Of a stretch of 64,000 bases of DNA, positions 10,749 to 20,211 are shown piece by piece. Location: positions 186,001 through 250,000 of the forward strand of contig BCIG01000003.1 in the NCBI GenBank assembly GCA_001599915.1. Direction: 5' to 3'. The stretch comes from Symbiotaphrina buchneri (lineage: Eukaryota > Ascomycota > Symbiotaphrinales > Symbiotaphrinaceae). A program made the position numbers and the translations under genes. Numbering within the stretch: the stretch's first letter is position 1; the number at the start of each line of letters is the position of its first letter. The notes beneath the pieces are model-generated. The model saw only the letters and a program-made list of their open reading frames with translations, was not told the origin of the DNA and ran no database searches.

Positions 10749-12012
10749 ATCGCAACTCTTTGCAACTTTTGCTCATGTCTTATTTGCATCCACTGGCGAA
10801 TGACAAGGCGTTCGGTGTTTGTGTCACGAGGTAGAAGTGGTCAACATAGTAAATAAAAATCTCCTCTGAAATTTGCGCAACATTTGCACCGTACGCCCAG
10901 TGGTTGTTGCTTGTCAGTATATGCTGTATGACTGGTGAATATATTACCAGTGGCTTCGGCTTTGCGGTGGCATGACAATACCTCCTTCATGATATCCATT
11001 AAGGAGGGTTGCGAAGGGATCATGAACCAGTCTCTTATTCTGCAGACCAAAGCTATTTTCCTGATTTAGAATTCGAGTAAATCCCCTCGATACCCTGTTT
11101 TTAGCTGCATGAAGACTTCAATGCTTGCACTCTCGCTGCAGCTACAGAGTAGTTAAATTGGGTAAATCCACACGTTAACTAATAATTCTTTGTATCTAGA
11201 AATCTCTATAGAAAATATCAATGAAATCGGATCGTGAAGATAGGCTAGGATAATCGTGAAGATCTCGCGATCGTTACCTTTGGTATCGGAGTTGTTCCTT
11301 TCTCAATTTTATCCATTTTGTCATCTACAATTGTTTTGGAACTGTGATTTGTACGTAGTATGGTTTTTTATGAGTATCTGTTCCTTATAAACACGGTGTA
11401 GTGTATCCTAACTGCAGATTAGGTCTGTACACGAGTTAAAGTCAACCTAGATTCTTGCTAATCTCTACCTGGTTTCGTTGATCGCCCTTTGCAATTGGCT
11501 GAAAGTTGGGTTTCTGCTCTAAAACTTGAGGTTTTACCTGATTCACCTAGCGGCCGAAAATTGCAAGCATTGAAGTCTTCATGCAGCTAAAAACAGGGTA
11601 TCGAGGGGATTTACTCTTTAGAATTCCTACATCATTAGGACAGGGTTCTGCTGTGGTAACAAGTTTTTACATTTCAATCTTGAAGGTAAGCTACTGTAAT
11701 ATTGGCTTTAATCACCGCCAGGACCCGTCCTCGCCGTACCCTAGGACCAATGAACCCCTTTTTGGTACACGGTCCGAGCGTGATGGGATCTAGCCTGGCC
11801 GCTAGGTACCGTAGATTGCCGAGCCAGATCTACCCGCGTCATGACATCCGATGCCTCAGCAAAGGACTTGGATTCACAGAAAAAGCGCCGCGTCCAGCAT
11901 AAGCAGCATGATCACAGCATTCCTTCCTTATTCCTAACGACTTCCAAGGCACTTCGCGGCTGTTGACGTGCTATGCTGCTGCAACGATAGTGTCCCACTG
12001 CAACCGGGCAAG
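10749..12012. other. Spacer holding a Mutator-type MITE
   Basis: 1.26 kb without a gene. Its middle is the inverted-repeat element at 11075-11616 with flanking duplications. The rest is the 3' region of the MTP18-like gene and the promoter of the Rad4 gene. Confidence 0.6.
11075..11616. mobile_element. MITE, Mutator-like (55-bp perfect terminal inverted repeats, 10-bp target duplication)
   Basis: A 542-bp non-coding element. Its ends are perfect 55-bp inverted repeats: left arm 11075-11129 starting GAGTAAATCCCCTCGATACC, right arm 11562-11616 as its exact reverse complement. It is flanked by the direct repeat TTTAGAATTC at 11065-11074 and 11617-11626. The interior is AT-rich and encodes no transposase, so it is non-autonomous. 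A 10-bp duplication fits the Mutator/MULE superfamily (usually 8-11 bp); hAT (8 bp) and Tc1 (TA) do not fit. Perfect arms and flanks mean a recent insertion. Confidence 0.9.
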
Positions 12013-15000
12013 ATGCCCCCCTTCGTCCCGCGCAAACGCCACCGCAGCCCATCTCCTGCGGCGACGCCAGTGAAGAAGACCGCTGGGTCCGGCCGGGGCA
12101 AAAAGCCGACCCTCTTTGATACCCTCGATACATCAGCCAAGAAGGCTCGTAGCGTGGAAGATAACAAGGCCTTCCTTGAGAACCTTCACGATGATGACTC
12201 CGACTCTTCACTCAGCGAGGTCAGCAGTGGCGAGTTTGAGGACGTGCCTGAGGCATCTAGTTCCAAGAAAAGTCACCCTGCGGATGGCAATGATGACGAA
12301 GAACATGACGAGGAGGACGACATGGAGTGGGAAGATGCTATGGCAGCCACACCGACAACACCTGGTGCTCCCATCGATTCCCACCGTAGGCCGCTGGACT
12401 CCGAAGACACTGGGCATCTGGAACTCACGTTGAACCCGGATTTTGGAGCACGGTCGCTGCGCGACCTCCAAGGAAAGAAGAAGGGACCAAGTAAGATAGA
12501 AAGGCAGATTCGGCAGCAAACACACTGCATGCATGTACAATTTCTGCTCTTCCACAACCTTGTACGGAACGCCTGGCTTTGCGACAAGGAGGTACAGCAG
12601 ATCATGGTTTCACATCTGACGGAGGGGATGAAGAAGGAAGTAAAGAGATACCGTAGGTCTATGGGCTGGACGTCCGAACCGAAACTGGAGAAGCCCCGGG
12701 GTACAAAGGGTAAGAAGGGAACGAAGGCGAAGGATAGCGGCAGGGGCCAACGGGACTGGAGTGGTAGGGCTGAGAGGTTGGAGGATGGTAAACCAGATTT
12801 GAGCCACGGAGACCCGCTTATCCGACTGCTCAGAACGCTGTCATCTTTCTGGAAGAAGAAGTTCAAAATCACTGCGCCGGGGCTGAGGAAGCAGGGTTAC
12901 AAGTCACCTGCAAGGTTAGAAGAAGAGGTTGCATCTTTTCAGAACGATACACATGACTCTGAGCTTCATGGTGAGAAGGTTACAAGTGTTAAGGAACTCA
13001 GAGAGCTAGCAAAAAAGTGTGAAGGCAGCCGCGATATCGGGAACCAGCTCTTCGTCGCACTGTTAAGGGGGTTAAATATCGAAAGCCGGATGGTGGCCAG
13101 TCTCCAACCGGTTGGTTTTGGCTGGTCCAAATGGGAGGAGGCAGAAGCCAAGAAGACAAAGCGCAAAGCAGCTGTCAATGTGGGAGACGCTTCAGCCGAG
13201 GTTGAGAGCGAGGATGGTCTGTCTGATACGGGAGACAATCCTAACGACAAGGAGAAGCTGCCAGGAAAAGATCAGAGACGGCGAATTACAAAAAAACCAT
13301 CAAAGTCCAAGTCAACCTTGAGTGAGAGCGACGCCAGCTCTTTAAACTCATCAGCTTCTGATTCCGACTCTGTCATTGACATCACCCCATCCAAGGCAAA
13401 TGCCAGTCCTTCGAAACGGTATGACAGAGATCTACTTTTCCCTCATTACTGGGCAGAAGTCCTTTCACCGGTCTCCAACAGTTATATTCCTGTCGATCCG
13501 CTGGTTCTATCAGTTGTCGCAAACAATGCAGAACTTTTGTCGAAATTTGAACCGCGTGGAGCCAAGGCCGAAAAGGCTAGGCAGGTGCTCGCCTACGTTG
13601 TTGGATATTCTGCGGACGGAACAGCGAAAGATGTTACCGTGCGCTATCTGAAGAAGCAGGTGTGGCCGGGAAAGACGAAAGGTGTGAGAGTTATGGCTGA
13701 GAAGGTTCCTGTATACAACAAAAGGGGCAAAGTAAAACGTTGGGAAGAGTACGATTGGTTCAAGACTGCTATCAGTGGCTACTTGCGGGATGGGAAGAAA
13801 CGAACCCCAGCAGACGATATCGAGGACGAAACAGAGCTTGAACCGGTAACACCTGCCAAACAAGTCAAAGACGGCGAAGGAGAGACCCTCCAAGGCTACA
13901 AAAGCTCTGCTGAATATGTTTTGGAGCGATTTTTGCGACGAGAAGAGGCACTCAAGCCAAAAGCCAAGCATGTGAAGACTTTTATAGCAGGAAAGGGGGA
14001 GAACGCAAAGGAAGAAAAGGTTTTCCGTCGGTCCGATGTGCTAATATGCAAGACTAGCGAAAGCTGGCACAAGGAGGGCCGGGAAGTGAAGGCAGGAGAA
14101 CAACCAATAAAACTGGTGGCGATGCGTGCGGTGACCCTCAACCGCAAGAGAGAGATGGAAGAGGCGGAACGTGATGGCGGAGAGAAGTTGAAGCAGGGTC
14201 TCTATGCCAAACAACAGACTCGGTGGATAATCCCCCCTCCTATCAAGGATGGAATAATTCCCAAGAACGCGTATGGTAATATCGACTGCTATGTACCCTC
14301 TATGGTACCAGAAGGTGCCGTGCATATACCGCTCAGAGGGACGGCGAAAATATGCAGACGTTTAGAGATCAACCATGCGGAGGCCGTGGTAGGCTTTGAG
14401 TTCAAAAGTCAGCGTGCTGTTCCAGTAGTGAAGGGTGTTGTGGTTGCAGCAGAAAATGAGGCCCTGATTCGCGAGGCTTGGGCTGAAGATGAAGCCGAAC
14501 GGATCCGAAAGGAGGAAGGTAAGAGGGAGAAGATGGCACTGGCAATGTGGAAGAAATTTCTTGTTGGAATGAGAATCGTCGAGCGTGTGCGTGACGAATA
14601 CGGTGGGGACGAACAAGAGGAGGGGCGTGACCGGGTAAATCCTTTCACCAACCGCCACAAAAAGATTGAAGCAAGTGGAAGTGCCAAACCTGGCAGTGGA
14701 CACAGTGCCCACCTCCATGCGTTGGAAGACGAGGACCACTTTCACCAAGAAGATCATACCTATCGGGGCTTAGAAGACCATGAAGAAGGTGATACTGGAA
14801 GTATTGGAGGAGGGGGTTTCTTGCCGGATGATCATGAAGAAGACGGAGCGAGTGGTGGCGGTGGCTTTATTATTGAAGGGCATGAGCCATCAATCGGGTC
14901 TCATCGACAGTCCTTGACTCTGGCACAGACGCGCACGCCAATCTCCATGCAGTCTGCTCATGGCAAAGCTGCTAGCTTATCAAGCGAAGACAGCGGTTTA

Positions 15001-15423
15001 GAAGATGAAGCAGGTTTCGGGGAACTCGAACGACCCAAGATCATCACTCCTGTATCAGACAAGAAAGAGCAGAAGACGTCCAGGAGAGGCACCGGGAAAG
15101 GAAGCCAGCCAAAAAACAAAAGGTCTTCCGGCGGCCGAGGACACGCAAGGATTTCTCCACTAGATACTGACTCTGACTCGAATACCCCGGCTTCACTTTC
15201 GGAAGGCAGCCCAGTGGACGATGATGATGCTAGCTATTCTGCGCAAGATGGAGCCAAAGCTTCCACAAGTAGGAGAAAGGGAAAGGCCGCTACATCAACT
15301 TCGGTCGATACCGGAGAAGTTGCGGAGCCCAAACGGAAGCGGCCACAGCGGAAAGCTACGCGTGCTATAAGAAGTCGCTATTTTATGCCGCCCAGTGATG
15401 ATGACCTGGAGCAGGAAGACTAG
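12013..15423 (+). CDS. Rad4/XPC family nucleotide excision repair protein
   Basis: DNA damage recognition factor of global-genome nucleotide excision repair, acting in the nucleus with Rad23 and Rad33/centrin. A single 3.4-kb exon encodes 1136 residues. The first ATG in a good context gives MPPFVPRKRHRSPSP with a basic, probably nuclear-targeting start. An acidic serine-rich region follows (about residues 45-115). The transglutaminase-like fold is seen in HVQFLLFHNLVRNAWL and later in GNQLFVALLRGLNIESRMV and HYWAEVLSP. The BHD1-3 region includes LERFLRREEALKPKAKHV and NIDCYVPSMVPEGAVHIP, ending in IVERVRDEYG. The C-terminal 280 residues are low-complexity, acidic and glycine-rich with KRKRPQRK near the end. 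Larger than yeast Rad4, as is usual in filamentous fungi. Confidence 0.96.
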   Translation: MPPFVPRKRHRSPSPAATPVKKTAGSGRGKKPTLFDTLDTSAKKARSVEDNKAFLENLHDDDSDSSLSEVSSGEFEDVPEASSSKKSHPADGNDDEEHDEEDDMEWEDAMAATPTTPGAPIDSHRRPLDSEDTGHLELTLNPDFGARSLRDLQGKKKGPSKIERQIRQQTHCMHVQFLLFHNLVRNAWLCDKEVQQIMVSHLTEGMKKEVKRYRRSMGWTSEPKLEKPRGTKGKKGTKAKDSGRGQRDWSGRAERLEDGKPDLSHGDPLIRLLRTLSSFWKKKFKITAPGLRKQGYKSPARLEEEVASFQNDTHDSELHGEKVTSVKELRELAKKCEGSRDIGNQLFVALLRGLNIESRMVASLQPVGFGWSKWEEAEAKKTKRKAAVNVGDASAEVESEDGLSDTGDNPNDKEKLPGKDQRRRITKKPSKSKSTLSESDASSLNSSASDSDSVIDITPSKANASPSKRYDRDLLFPHYWAEVLSPVSNSYIPVDPLVLSVVANNAELLSKFEPRGAKAEKARQVLAYVVGYSADGTAKDVTVRYLKKQVWPGKTKGVRVMAEKVPVYNKRGKVKRWEEYDWFKTAISGYLRDGKKRTPADDIEDETELEPVTPAKQVKDGEGETLQGYKSSAEYVLERFLRREEALKPKAKHVKTFIAGKGENAKEEKVFRRSDVLICKTSESWHKEGREVKAGEQPIKLVAMRAVTLNRKREMEEAERDGGEKLKQGLYAKQQTRWIIPPPIKDGIIPKNAYGNIDCYVPSMVPEGAVHIPLRGTAKICRRLEINHAEAVVGFEFKSQRAVPVVKGVVVAAENEALIREAWAEDEAERIRKEEGKREKMALAMWKKFLVGMRIVERVRDEYGGDEQEEGRDRVNPFTNRHKKIEASGSAKPGSGHSAHLHALEDEDHFHQEDHTYRGLEDHEEGDTGSIGGGGFLPDDHEEDGASGGGGFIIEGHEPSIGSHRQSLTLAQTRTPISMQSAHGKAASLSSEDSGLEDEAGFGELERPKIITPVSDKKEQKTSRRGTGKGSQPKNKRSSGGRGHARISPLDTDSDSNTPASLSEGSPVDDDDASYSAQDGAKASTSRRKGKAATSTSVDTGEVAEPKRKRPQRKATRAIRSRYFMPPSDDDLEQED

Positions 15424-15961
15424 AGCATGCAGTGGGCAGAGCTACGTCGGGGATACGCAGCTGTTTCGTTACGGGGGCGCCTACTGTTGCCCTCCCGCTG
15501 GATGCTGCGTAAGCTCAAGCCGCAAGTGGTTGGCATTGTTTGCGTCTGTCTAGGATTGACTGTATGGATAGCTTTGATACCCAATTATCAGAAATCATTA
15601 TTGAAAGGTTCCTACGTGTTGTAACGGTAAAAAGGGACAGCTGGGCTGCAAATTGTTTGCATTGTTTTGATGGTTGCCTTGCCGAACTTAGCGCCGAACT
15701 TGTTGGCCCGCACAGCACGGGCCGGCACGGCGCTGCTGGTGGAGCTTCCCGCCTGTCAAACACTCCAAGCTTGCATGCTGCGTGTTGCATGCATTGCACT
15801 TTCCTGTTTGATTCCCTGATATACAACGAGTCGCCGCAAGTCACTACAGCTTGCACCCATCCGCCAATATTGACAACATATGTGCCCGACGTTGGTCGCT
15901 CCTTCCTCATCCCCTACACCGGACCTTACCTTCGAGGGGCTATCAAGCGGTGTAAACAAAG
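15424..15961. other. Spacer between Rad4 and a conserved fungal gene
   Basis: 538 bases holding the Rad4 3' region and the next promoter. Short open frames here show no recognisable protein. Confidence 0.4.
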
Positions 15962-17351
15962 ATGTCATCGCCACATATACCAGGAGCTTTCAACTCCGAC
16001 CGAATAACCCACGAACGTACATTGCCTCCAAAGCTGGACACCAATGTAGGAGCAAAGTCACACATCTTCCAACCACCCCGCACGCCCTCGGCTTCGGCGT
16101 CCCTCTACCGGTCCGCTTCTCAGAAATCACTTGCTTCGACCGCTGGCAAGAAACGCTCACGGAATGATTCGGCGGGCGGGCATTGATACTCGAGGACTAT
16201 CAGGAGCTTCGTGGACATCTGCAACATCGTATGGTACCCCAATGGCCGACTCGGCTGTGATAAGCCCCATGCCCTTCGTCAACACGCAGTATACGCTTGC
16301 AGGCGGGCTGGATACACCGTCTTTGGCTGTGGCTGCAGCATACGAACAAGCGGAAAACATACAAACAGGAGTGGAAGAGAGCTTCCGGAGAGGCTGGGCT
16401 CCGGGTGGACCAGTACGGGCTGCAGCTGGAATGCAAGATGGATACTTTCCAGAGACGCCGGCGGCGCTTGCGCGCGAAGGTAATGGGAAGAAGCGAGCGA
16501 GGATGTCGCCGAAGTCTGTACAGGATGGCTGGTCGAGGGCTGTATTCAGTGTTGTGGGTGGTGTAGCAAGCAAGGTCTGGGAATTCTGCGGAGGTAACGC
16601 ATTCAGAGGGTTCTACGCTGGAGGAGGGGCCGGCTTTGAGATGAGGCAGACATCGCAAAAGAGTTTTGGGGACGAGAGCGCATGGCAGGACTTCGAGGAA
16701 AAGGATGACGTGTTCCGCTCAAATGCCAGACTATCTACACCAATACCTGGTCAATCCCCTGAAGACGAGGAATATTTCCCGGTAGAGCACACACCACCTC
16801 GGGCAGCAAAGAGATTGCATACAGACACCGGCGAGGGGGAACTGAGGAAGAATTGGGTGATGGGATCTTCTAGCACCTCGCGAAGCCGGGAAAGCAGTCC
16901 GTCTCGAATACCTGTAAGGAGAGCAGGTGTGGTTGATAGCCCCGGCCGACGGGCTACTATGGCGACCGGGCGTACGTCGGCTTCTCGTGCTGGCCCAAGA
17001 CAAGCGCGATTGACAGGCCGCGCATCAACGGTGTCGCAGGCAGGCTCTCCGGCATTGCGGGCCGGTAAGCCAGCATCCATCGCTCCTACACGATCACCCG
17101 GATCTGCTGCCAAAGCTGCCAGTCCAGCTTCTGTGGAAGCCCAGCGGTTTGCGGCGCGCCGGAAAAAGGAGGAGCGAGAAGCCGATATGAGTATCCGGAG
17201 ATTCAACCAGCAGCTCAAGGCTATGATCAAGGAAGGGAAGGAGGCTTTAGGAAGCAAAGTTGAGATTGAGGACGACGATGACTTGGCTGATGATAAGTTC
17301 GAGGATGAAGGATATGATGGTGGCAGCATGAGCGACCGGCCAGTATGGTGA
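15962..17351 (+). CDS. Conserved fungal protein of unknown function, with a frame change
   Basis: Two overlapping frames read as one protein: 15962 onward (MSSPHIPGAFNSD, with HIFQPPRTPSASASLYRSASQKS) and a second frame ending at 17351. Residues in the second frame include PFVNTQYTLAGGLDTPS, then serine/arginine/proline-rich tracts and a conserved-looking tail with RRFNQQLKAMIKEGKEAL and an acidic end. No enzyme domain is recognised; composition suggests a nuclear or cytoskeletal disordered protein. The frame changes between about 16141 and 16206 without an ordinary GT-AG intron of the right length. A 49-nt GC-AG intron (16146-16194) or an extra base in the G-rich run near 16171-16180 would both explain it. 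The gene is real; its exact structure is not settled. Confidence 0.65.
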
Positions 17352-17736
17352 GGGTAGGCTCGTATGTCGGCGGACTGACGGTCCCATCGGGTTCAGTCAC
17401 ATATCCCACGGTTTGACGGATAACGAAGGTCATGATAATTCTCATCAGGGAGGCGTTGACGTCACATTTTGTCGAATACACACTAATTCAGACCCAAGCA
17501 CTCATGTGCGTTCATTGCTGAAGGGACGTTGAGGAATTGCTCACTCTTGATTCTTTAGAAGTGCAACCTGACCTGCCTGCATTTGCAGACTGTAAAGTGC
17601 TGTTGGCGGCCCATCCATTTGCATGTGTTTAAGCTTCGAGCCACCAACATTGACAAGCTCGCGCCACATCCGGAGCTTCAACAGCTTTAGAGCCGATCAC
17701 TCCCAAGGTTTCTCAACCCGGCACACCCAGACAATA
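17352..17736. other. Spacer before HIT-family gene
   Basis: 385 bases serving as 3' region of the preceding gene and promoter of the HIT-family gene. Nothing else was seen. Confidence 0.35.
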
Positions 17737-18347
17737 ATGCCTCGACCACCATTAAGCACGAAGCCGATATATTTCGGCCAATTCCTCGTAACACCACATG
17801 TACTTTCCCCCACACCGGTATCCGTTGCATCCCAACTAATCTCCACCGATTGCCACAGGTCTTCCATCTCACGCCCTCCTCCTTCGCCCTCGTCAACCTC
17901 AAGCCCCTTCTGCCCGGCCACATCCTCGTCTCTCCGCTGCGGCGCGTCCCTCGGATCGGCGACCTGACGGCCCCGGAGCTCACCGACCTCTTCAGCACCG
18001 TACAGCGGCTCTCGCGCACGCTGACGCGGGTCTTCGACGCCGCGGCGTTCAACATCTCCGTGCAGGACGGGTGGGAGGCCGGCCAGAGCGTCGCGCATGT
18101 GCATGTGCATGTGATCCCGCGCCGGAATGGCGATTTGCCCCCGGATGCGCTGTACAGTATGCTGGAGGGACCCGACAGCGATGTGGGCGTCATCCTGGCT
18201 GGCAGGGAGCGGGTGAAGTTTCCTAAGGTCGATGACGCGAATCGAAAGCCTAGGACTGAGGAGGAGATGTGCAGGGAGGCCGAGTGGTTGAGGGAGGAGA
18301 CGGAGAAGGATATGAAAGAGGAGGAGGGAAAGCAGGGCCAGCCATAA
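17737..18347 (+). CDS. HIT-family hydrolase, diadenosine triphosphatase-like (Fhit/Aph1 type)
   Basis: Histidine-triad nucleotide hydrolase that cleaves dinucleoside polyphosphates such as Ap3A. Exons 17737-17799 and 17859-18347, 183 residues. The N-terminus KPIYFGQFLVTPHVF is joined across the intron to HLTPSSFALVNLKPLLPGHILVSP, the standard Fhit-type start. The histidine triad is clear in SVAHVHVHVIPRRNGD (about residue 115), followed by the acidic extension common in fungal Fhit proteins. The second exon has noticeably GC-rich codon use (17,900-18,120), unlike the first. Confidence 0.93.
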
Positions 18348-18791
18348 TGATCAGGGTGAAGAGTGTACCATCCGGATGCAATAGCGCATGCATTGGGCGT
18401 TTTGTCACACGAGCATATTCATGGGTGTTGCACCAAGAAGCTATGGGTACTCTCAAAGGACCTTCGGAGTCAGAGGTATAGTTACGCAGAAGCAGGATTG
18501 CTCGGCAGCTATAGTGCGAAGCACATCTATATGCAGGACTTTGTTAACCGCCAGCAAGTCGCCGCTCCATGAAGTTTGTACCAAATACAAACCGCTCCCT
18601 CGCATACGAATGGCCAAAGGAGCTCTTAACCCGAAATCAGTGCGCAAGAGACATATTCAGCTGTATCATGATCCCTTCCCGATCCCAAATGCTTAACCGA
18701 GCGCCAGCCATCCCGTTATCACTTCTCTGAACCATCAAGAATTTTTCCCCGAAGGAAATGATACGATCATGGATTGTGCCGATAACACGCG
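18348..18791. other. Convergent 3' spacer
   Basis: 444 bases between the converging HIT and HD-domain genes. It should hold both 3' untranslated regions. No gene seen. Confidence 0.4.
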
Positions 18792-19613
18792 CTATCGTGA
18801 AGGCCATGGTCCAGTAGAGCTCCCGTTTCCATAGTAGGAGTCCTGCTGAGCCTTGATCTGTTCACTGAGCTCAGCCCCACTGGTTTCCTTCCCGAGCGTC
18901 TTCCAGAATTCTTCCCGTTCTTTAAGAGCCTCCCGGCACCACTGTGACACTTCTGGCAGCTCAATCCTGTCTGCAACGTTGGCAAATTCCGACAAATCGA
19001 GCCTCCCTTTGCTGGCCCTCTCATACTCCACCATCTGTAGGACCAATTCCAGTTTGTCGACATCGTGCACATACTTCGATTCCAGGGTCTTGCTGTCCTC
19101 ATATTCCTGCCACAAGGCTCGGATATCTTCGCCTGACTGGCCACTGTAGACATTGCCTAGAAGCGTCTTCGTCATGTAGTCCATTGTCGTCGCTTCCCTC
19201 CTGTTCTTTTCGACCTTTGCGACGCCATCCATAGGGGTGATGTCGCCCACTAGAGCTTCGGCCATATCATGCACTAACGCCATTTTGGTACACCGATTTA
19301 GATCCAATTTCGCCTGTAACGAAGCTGGCGCAACCATGGTGATTAGAGCCATGCGGTACATGTGATCAGATATGGATTCTCCATGATTGATGCCAAATCT
19401 CCGCCAGCCTTCTCTTTTGGTGGTCTTTAATCTCTCTAGAAGGTGGAAGAAAGGGACGGGGGATTTCGAATGTGCTTCAGGAACTGTTGCAAGAGATGAG
19501 ACCACTGAAGGCAGATGTTAGCATGCATTGGACGACACTCATATTGAGACTGTCACCAGGGCCCCACCATTTTCTACCAACCAGTCTTCTGTCTTTGCTG
19601 CATCTGCGGTCAT
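18792..19613 (-). CDS. HD-domain phosphohydrolase, HDDC2 / 5'-deoxynucleotidase-like
   Basis: Metal-dependent HD-domain hydrolase of the HDDC2/YfbR-like family, which dephosphorylates (deoxy)nucleoside 5'-monophosphates. Exons 19613-19568 and 19504-18792, 252 residues. Motifs: FFHLLERLKTTKREGW, SISDHMYRMA, the HD pair in MALVHDMAEALVGDI, and a second conserved aspartate in YVHDVDKLELVLQM. The first exon (MTADAAKTEDW) is joined by a donor that keeps the frame (gtgggg, weak) to SSLATVPEAHSKSPVPFF. The C-terminal 40 residues are polar and not conserved in my recollection. The exact 5' splice site is the least sure part. Confidence 0.85.
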
Positions 19614-20211
19614 GACGCCCGGTGGAGGCGCTTAATAAGGTAAGCATGGCACCGATTGAGGGGTGAAGATGATGCTAAACACCTTTGGAGTCCTGTGAGA
19701 TTGCCATCTGAGAGGTGGGGTTTGAGGAAGAGTAGAGAGCAGAGAGCGGCAGCGTAGCTAGGGGGCGTTTGTCGTGACGACGGTGCTCTACCCAAGGCTG
19801 AAGGCTGCAATCAGGCCTGCAGAGAATGTAGTGCTGTAGAATTGATATAGAGAAAGATCCTGAAAAATGGAGGGTGCGTAGGAGGAAGAGGGGCTCAATA
19901 ATAACAGAAGACAACAATGATGGAAGTAGGAAGCACGAGGTGAAGGCCGTTAGTCGCTTGCTCCTTCACTTCACTTTGCCCTCAGGCACATGTCAAACGC
20001 GATTGGTCACGCCAAACTTCTAGTGTGTTTACACCTTGCTCACCGCCTGGAAGCCAATGCGCGGCAGTTCACGTAGCAATCCAGGGACAAAACGACAAGA
20101 CAACCACCAGTGTGCTTTACAATTACCTCCAAGCCAAGATGGAGGAGAGGCCCAGACGGAGGAACAGCTAGATTGGGCGCCAAAGGATTCACTTCTCGCG
20201 ACTTTGGCGCA
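19614..20211. other. Divergent spacer between HD-domain gene and HAUS6-like gene
   Basis: 598 bases between two outward-facing genes, presumably a shared promoter region. Open frames here are short and use non-ATG starts. No motif stands out. Confidence 0.4.

Noticed and set aside
12273-12872. 199-codon minus-strand open frame opposite Rad4
   Set aside because: Mirror frame of acidic and lysine-rich Rad4 codons; no family resemblance and the opposite strand is a clear gene.
13510-13971. 153-codon minus-strand open frame opposite Rad4
   Set aside because: Shadow of the Rad4 coding frame with low-complexity Phe/Ser content.
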